Assembly (NCBI GenBank): GCA_964417685.1
Contig: CAYQIT010000001.1
Location: 172,358 to 236,357, forward strand
Direction of reading: 5' to 3'
DNA from: CAJQGY01 sp964417685
GTDB taxonomy: Bacteria > Pseudomonadota > Gammaproteobacteria > Magnimaribacterales > D2472
DNA: 64,000 nucleotides
The translations under genes were made by a program, and so were the position numbers. Shown here piece after piece: positions 59,642 through 64,000 of this stretch. The notes under the pieces were generated by a model. That model had not been told where the DNA came from and did not search any database. It saw only the letters and a list, made by a program, of their open reading frames with translations. Position 1 is the first letter of the stretch, and each line of letters begins with the position of its first letter.

Positions 59642-61433
59642 TAAAAATAGAAGCTCCTTTTTTAACATCATCTACACTATTCCTAAATACATTAAAAAGC
59701 TCTCTTCCAACCCCCTCAGTAGGGCCTTGAAAAAATGATGGAGTTCTTTTTTCTAATTCAGTTGTGTCAGTTAAATTATTAAAGGTATTGTCACTTAGAT
59801 TAATATCAATTATGTCGCCATTTTCAATTAGGCTTATTGGACCCAATTCTTTTGCTTCTGGGCTAACATGAATAACGGCTGGTACTTTACCAGAAGCACC
59901 AGACATTCTTCCGTCAGTAAGAATTGCGACTTCAAAACCTCGAGATTGAAGAACTCCTAATGGAGCTGTAAGTTTATGTAATTCAGGCATACCATTTGCA
60001 GAAGGTCCTTGTCCTTTTACAACAATAATACAATCTTTGTTAAGGTCACCTTTTGCAAATGCGTCTTCCACCTCTTCCTGATTATTAAATACTATAGCAG
60101 GAGCATTAATCTTCATATCCTGTTTTTTTAACGCAGATGTTTTTATTATTCCCTGTCCAACATTTCCATTCATTAGTTTTAGGCCACCTGATGCATGAAA
60201 AGGATTTTGATAATCTCTAATAATGGACTGATCTTTAATCTTTGCTGGTTGTTCCCATACCAAATCTCCATTCTTAATTTCAGCTATATTTCGATATACA
60301 TTTAAACCGTTGCCAAGAATAGTAGATACTTCATTAAATAAAAATCCGCCATCAAGAAGTGACCCTATAAGTGCGGCAACACCCCCAGCATCATGAAATT
60401 CGTTAACATCAGCTCTTCCACTAGGATATACGCTTGTTAATGTAGGCACTACTTTTGATAGTTCATTCATATCATCCAGTGTTATCTCATAACCACCTGC
60501 TGCAGCCATAGCTATTAAATGAATAGTTAGGTTTGTTGAACCTCCGCTAGACAAAAGGGCCACCATTGCATTAACCCAGCTTTTTGAATCTAACATTTCA
60601 CCAAGTTTTAGATTTTTATTAGAAAGGTCTAATACACATTCAAGTGTTTTTTCTGTAAGTTTCTTTCTTAATGGTGAATCTGGTGATGTAAATGACGCGC
60701 TTGGAAGTTGAACTCCCATGATTTCCATTATTAACTGGTTGGTATTAGCTGTTCCATAAAATGTACAAGTTCCTGAAGAATGATAAGCAGCTTGTTCTGA
60801 AGCTATAAGATCGCTCCTATCAATCTCTCCAGCTGAGAATTTTTTTCTTGTTTCAGCCTTTTCATCGTTAGATATGCCAGTATGCATTGGGCCAGCAGGA
60901 ATGAATCCGATTGGCATATGTCCAAATGTTAATGCTCCTATCATTAATCCAGGAACAATTTTGTCACAAACGCCTAAGCACAAACCTGCATCAAACACGT
61001 TGTGAGAAAAACCAACAGCAGAAGATAAAGCTATAACATCTCTGCTAAATAGAGATAATTCCATTCCAGGCTCACCCTGAGTAACACCATCACACATAGC
61101 TGGAACACCTCCAGCAACTCTTGCAATAGCATTATTTTCTTTTGCAGCCTCTTTTAAAATATCAGGATAATCTTTGAGAGGTTCATGTGCTGAAAGCATA
61201 TCGTTATAAGCTGTAATAATTCCAACAACTTTTGAACCATTAGCAGCACTATGTTGTTGAGCTTTATCGCATGAAGCAAATGCATGAGCTATATTGCTGC
61301 ATCCCATGTTACCTCTAGCTGAATCAGCTTGATCTGATGAGTATCTTATTTTTTTAAGATACCTCTCTCTGGCTTCTTTACTCCGATGCCTAACTGCTTC
61401 CTCAATTTCAATTATTTTAGGATGTAATAACAT
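59631..61433 (-). CDS. edd: Phosphogluconate dehydratase (Edd)
   Basis: A 600-residue IlvD/Edd dehydratase of normal Edd length. Typical blocks: ARGNMGCSNIAHAFASCDK near 39-57 (Fe-S Cys), GVPAMCDGVTQGEPGMELSL near 108-127, DAGLCLGVCDKIVPGLMIGA near 147-166 (Fe-S Cys), GTANTNQLIMEIMG and ILTDGRMSGASGKVPAVIHVSPEA near 505-527. It makes KDPG from 6-phosphogluconate. It starts directly after zwf ends and overlaps eda. Confidence 0.97.
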   Translation of the reverse strand: MLLHPKIIEIEEAVRHRSKEARERYLKKIRYSSDQADSARGNMGCSNIAHAFASCDKAQQHSAANGSKVVGIITAYNDMLSAHEPLKDYPDILKEAAKENNAIARVAGGVPAMCDGVTQGEPGMELSLFSRDVIALSSAVGFSHNVFDAGLCLGVCDKIVPGLMIGALTFGHMPIGFIPAGPMHTGISNDEKAETRKKFSAGEIDRSDLIASEQAAYHSSGTCTFYGTANTNQLIMEIMGVQLPSASFTSPDSPLRKKLTEKTLECVLDLSNKNLKLGEMLDSKSWVNAMVALLSSGGSTNLTIHLIAMAAAGGYEITLDDMNELSKVVPTLTSVYPSGRADVNEFHDAGGVAALIGSLLDGGFLFNEVSTILGNGLNVYRNIAEIKNGDLVWEQPAKIKDQSIIRDYQNPFHASGGLKLMNGNVGQGIIKTSALKKQDMKINAPAIVFNNQEEVEDAFAKGDLNKDCIIVVKGQGPSANGMPELHKLTAPLGVLQSRGFEVAILTDGRMSGASGKVPAVIHVSPEAKELGPISLIENGDIIDINLSDNTFNNLTDTTELEKRTPSFFQGPTEGVGRELFNVFRNSVDDVKKGASIFNEY

Positions 61434-62894
61434 TTAGCTTCTCTTAGTGCCCCCATTTTTCCATGATCTAAAGTCTCTTTTTAGAAGTAAATCTGAGTCA
61501 ACAGGTCCCCAAGAGCCTGAATTATACTCTTCAATTGGCATATCTACTTTTTTCCAAAGATCAATTATGTTGTCTATCCATTTCCAAGAAGCATCAACTT
61601 CATCTTTTCTTACAAATAAAGCTGGATTACCTTTAATTACATCAAGGAGCAATCTTTCATAACAGTCTTGATGTCCAAGCTGATAATAATCATCTAAGTT
61701 CATATCAAGAGGAAGTTCTTCAAGATTAAACCCTGATACACCTGGTTCTTTTGTATTAAGCTTTAAATCAATTCCTTCGTCAGGATGGATTCTTAAAACC
61801 AGTTGATTTGTCTTAGCCTCGTTGTCTTTAGAAAAGATATTATGAGGAATTCTTTTATACCTAACTGTTATCTCTGATGTTTTAGATTCCATTCTCTTGC
61901 CAGTTCTTAGGTAAAAAGGTACTCCAGACCATCTCCAGTTGTTTATAAGAACCTTTAAAGCGACGAAAGTTTCTGTTTTATTTTCTGAATCAACTCCATC
62001 TTCATCAATATAAGAGTAAGCAGCCTTACCTTTAGAGAGACCCTCTGTGTATCTAGCTCTAACTGAATCAGATTTTATTGAGTTATCATCAAAGAAAGCT
62101 AAGGATTTTAAAACTTTTAATTTTTCATCCCTTACGGACTCACTACTTATTGAAACTGGTGGTTCCATAGCAATCAAACATAAAATTTGTAAGAGATGAT
62201 TTTGTATCATGTCTCTGAGAGCACCAGTCTTATCATAATAACCACCCCTGCCCTCAACCCCCAAATCTTCGGCTACACTAATCTGAATGTGGTCTATTGC
62301 AGAGCTAGACCAACTTTGTTCAAATATAGTATTTGCAAATCTTAAGGCTAATAAATTCTGAACTGCCTCTTTGCCCAAGTAATGGTCTATTCTGTAGATT
62401 TGATTTTCTTTAAATCCTAAAGATAAATATTTATTAATATTATTAGCAGATTCTCTATCGGTACCTATTGGCTTTTCTACAACAATCCTTGAGTTTGGCG
62501 TAATAAGATTATTATCATTTAATTTTTGCGATATATCTTTATACAAGTTTGGAGGAATTGCTAAGTAGAAGACTGTGACTCTATCTTTATCAGTTTGTTT
62601 AAAGTTTTTCCAATCTTCCTCAGAGGTTATATCCAGCTTGTAGTATCTGATACGTTTCTTAAATTTATCCCATGAATCATGATGATTAGCAAAACTAGGG
62701 AAATGAGTATCTAAAGATACTTTTACTACATTCAGATAATCCTCCTGAGATAAATCTTTAGTTCCAACTCCAATAATATTACTGTCATCATCTAAAGATG
62801 AAGCAGTTTCTTGTCTAAAAAGAGCTGGTAATAGTTTCCTGGTAGAGAGATCTCCAGTACCACCAAATAAAACCAAATCAAAAGTATTTATCAT
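61434..62894 (-). CDS. zwf: Glucose-6-phosphate dehydrogenase (Zwf)
   Basis: 486 residues from ATG at 62894 (GGGGA eight bases upstream); an in-frame TTG at 62909 would overlap the previous gene. NADP site FGGTGDLSTRKLLPALF is near 8-24, then IVVEKPIGTDRESA and the active site RIDHYLGKEAVQNLLALRFAN with catalytic His near 170-190. IQISVAEDLGVEGRGGYYD and FYLRTGKRM are also typical. It makes 6-phosphogluconolactone; no pgl gene is in the window. It starts 4 bp after the PDH E2 stop. Confidence 0.96.
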   Translation of the reverse strand: MINTFDLVLFGGTGDLSTRKLLPALFRQETASSLDDDSNIIGVGTKDLSQEDYLNVVKVSLDTHFPSFANHHDSWDKFKKRIRYYKLDITSEEDWKNFKQTDKDRVTVFYLAIPPNLYKDISQKLNDNNLITPNSRIVVEKPIGTDRESANNINKYLSLGFKENQIYRIDHYLGKEAVQNLLALRFANTIFEQSWSSSAIDHIQISVAEDLGVEGRGGYYDKTGALRDMIQNHLLQILCLIAMEPPVSISSESVRDEKLKVLKSLAFFDDNSIKSDSVRARYTEGLSKGKAAYSYIDEDGVDSENKTETFVALKVLINNWRWSGVPFYLRTGKRMESKTSEITVRYKRIPHNIFSKDNEAKTNQLVLRIHPDEGIDLKLNTKEPGVSGFNLEELPLDMNLDDYYQLGHQDCYERLLLDVIKGNPALFVRKDEVDASWKWIDNIIDLWKKVDMPIEEYNSGSWGPVDSDLLLKRDFRSWKNGGTKRS

Positions 62895-62898
62895 TTTA

Positions 62899-64000
62899 TT
62901 AATCCCCAAATGATGATTGTAAAAACTCTATATCTTCAAGCTTTGAGCTTAAGGCTGTGATAAATTTAGCAGCATATGCACCATTAATTACTCTGTGGTC
63001 ATATGATAAAGACATAGGCAATGTATCTCTTTCAATAATTTTTCCATCAACCATTTTTAATGATTTAAATGTCTTTGATAGGCCTATGATACCCACTTCA
63101 GGTGGATTAATTATTGGGGTAAAGAATTTTCCCCCAATGCCGCTTAATGAAGATATTGTAAAAGTAGAACCTTTTAAATCTGCAACTTTCAATTTTCTAT
63201 CTTTTGCTAAACCAGCTAATTCAAATATTTCATTTGAAATTTCTTTAATAGATTTTTGATCTGAATTTTTTATATTTGGAACAATAAGCCCATCAGGAGT
63301 ATCAACTGCTATACCAATATTAATATACTCTTTATATACAATCTTCTGAAGATCCGCAGACAAAGAAGTATTAAATTCTGGAAAATCAATCAATACATTC
63401 GCAATTACTTTTGCAATATATGCCAGTGGTGATATTTTTAATTTATGTTTTTTATTTAATGAGCTTCTTAATTTCAGCAGTTCAGTAATATCAGCTTCAT
63501 CATGCTGTGTTACATGAGGAATATTTATCCAAGAAGTGTGTAGATTTTTTAAAGCTGTCTTTTGAAACTTTGAAAGAGGTTTTTCTTGGATATCTCCCCA
63601 TTTTTTATAGTCAATGTCTGGTTGATTGAATATAAAATCGCCATTATTTGGTTGAGGATTATTTAAAGCATTCGCAACAAAAGCATGAAGATCTTCTTTG
63701 ATAATTCTATTTTTTGGTCCAGATCCAGTAACTTTATTTAGATCAATACTAAACTCTCTAGCTAATTTTCGAGTTGCTGGACCGGCGTGTGTTTTTGAGT
63801 TTGATTTGGGATCTATATTATTTTGGGGGTATGGTTGAGATTTTTTTGGCTTATTATTAGCTTGAGTTTCTTTTTTTGATACATCTGGCTTAGTTTGTTT
63901 ATCTTTTTCTTTTTGAGAAGAATGAGTCATGGAAATGGCTTCTACTTCAAGAAATGGCATCCCTGTTTCTGCCTTATCTCCAACTTTAAGAAGGATTGAC
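62899..64000 (-). CDS. aceF: Pyruvate dehydrogenase E2 (dihydrolipoyl acetyltransferase), N-terminus outside window
   Basis: The frame is open to the window end, so the 5' part is missing. The first visible residues, SILLKVGDKAETGMPFLEVEA, are the end of a lipoyl domain. A Lys/Pro/Asn linker follows, then a subunit-binding domain with RKLAREFSIDLNKVTGSGPKNRI, then the catalytic domain: WINIPHVTQHDEADITEL as in E. coli AceF, SSLSGIGGKFFTPIINPPEVGI and the active-site SYDHRVINGAYA. The IPHVT-DITEL block favours pyruvate over branched-chain or 2-oxoglutarate complexes. It leads the zwf-edd-eda run with only 4 bp between, tying pyruvate from the Entner-Doudoroff pathway to acetyl-CoA. Confidence 0.88.
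   Translation of the reverse strand, partial: SILLKVGDKAETGMPFLEVEAISMTHSSQKEKDKQTKPDVSKKETQANNKPKKSQPYPQNNIDPKSNSKTHAGPATRKLAREFSIDLNKVTGSGPKNRIIKEDLHAFVANALNNPQPNNGDFIFNQPDIDYKKWGDIQEKPLSKFQKTALKNLHTSWINIPHVTQHDEADITELLKLRSSLNKKHKLKISPLAYIAKVIANVLIDFPEFNTSLSADLQKIVYKEYINIGIAVDTPDGLIVPNIKNSDQKSIKEISNEIFELAGLAKDRKLKVADLKGSTFTISSLSGIGGKFFTPIINPPEVGIIGLSKTFKSLKMVDGKIIERDTLPMSLSYDHRVINGAYAAKFITALSSKLEDIEFLQSSFGD

Noticed and set aside
62957..63259. 100-codon plus-strand frame inside the PDH E2 gene
   Set aside because: Antisense shadow of a gene with strong catalytic motifs.
1..64000. CRISPR arrays, insertion sequences, prophage genes, rRNA
   Set aside because: No regularly spaced direct repeats of CRISPR size, no transposase or phage structural motifs and no rRNA-like sequence were seen on either strand.

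Overview
The window is AT-rich, densely packed chromosomal DNA from a Gram-negative marine bacterium. TonB-dependent receptors, a full type II secretion operon, PhoBR, an Entner-Doudoroff pathway, a bacterial FeS-type photolyase and very short or overlapping gene junctions together suggest a streamlined gammaproteobacterium of the SAR86 kind. The lineage is inferred from gene content only; there is no rRNA in the window. I see no phage, IS element, plasmid function or CRISPR array.

Region 1 (1-7450) holds the 3' end of one ammonium transporter gene and a second complete one with a sigma54-like promoter. These are followed by an acyltransferase, a glycerophosphodiester phosphodiesterase, an UMF1-type MFS permease, three very small membrane proteins, a HIT protein, a DedA protein and an epoxide hydrolase. 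Region 2 (7439-14905) is a phosphorus block: a beta-propeller phytase with its own TonB receptor, a divergent TetR regulator with paired operator-like sites, a PiT phosphate permease, and a polyphosphate kinase 2/exopolyphosphatase pair. Region 3 (14907-24234) is the type II secretion operon gspCDEFGHIJKLM. Region 4 (24276-32498) runs phoB, phoR, a large internally duplicated lipoprotein and a second TonB receptor, all in one direction.

Region 5 (32574-45855) is mixed: two divergent acyl-CoA synthetases, gamma-glutamyltransferase, a 29-residue membrane peptide, the prepilin peptidase needed by the secretion system, tRNA-Gly, a PhoD-like phosphatase, an FAD oxidoreductase plus FeS photolyase operon behind 11-bp direct repeats, an esterase, a fusion of a CinA/PncC-like domain with an NMN adenylyltransferase-like domain, and ribosomal protein L33.

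Region 6 (45917-64000) is the most coherent system. It is one minus-strand run that reads, in order of transcription, PDH E2, zwf, edd, eda, a sodium/sugar symporter, a GH3 lipoprotein, glucokinase, a GH149-like beta-1,3-glucan phosphorylase, a GH17 enzyme, a clan GH-A lipoprotein, a GPH-type sugar permease and a cytoplasmic GH17. It looks like a beta-1,3-glucan (laminarin-type) route that joins periplasmic and cytoplasmic depolymerisation to the Entner-Doudoroff pathway and on to acetyl-CoA. The outer-membrane receptor, phosphoglucomutase and 6-phosphogluconolactonase are not in the window. All functional statements come from motif and family recognition; no database search was run.
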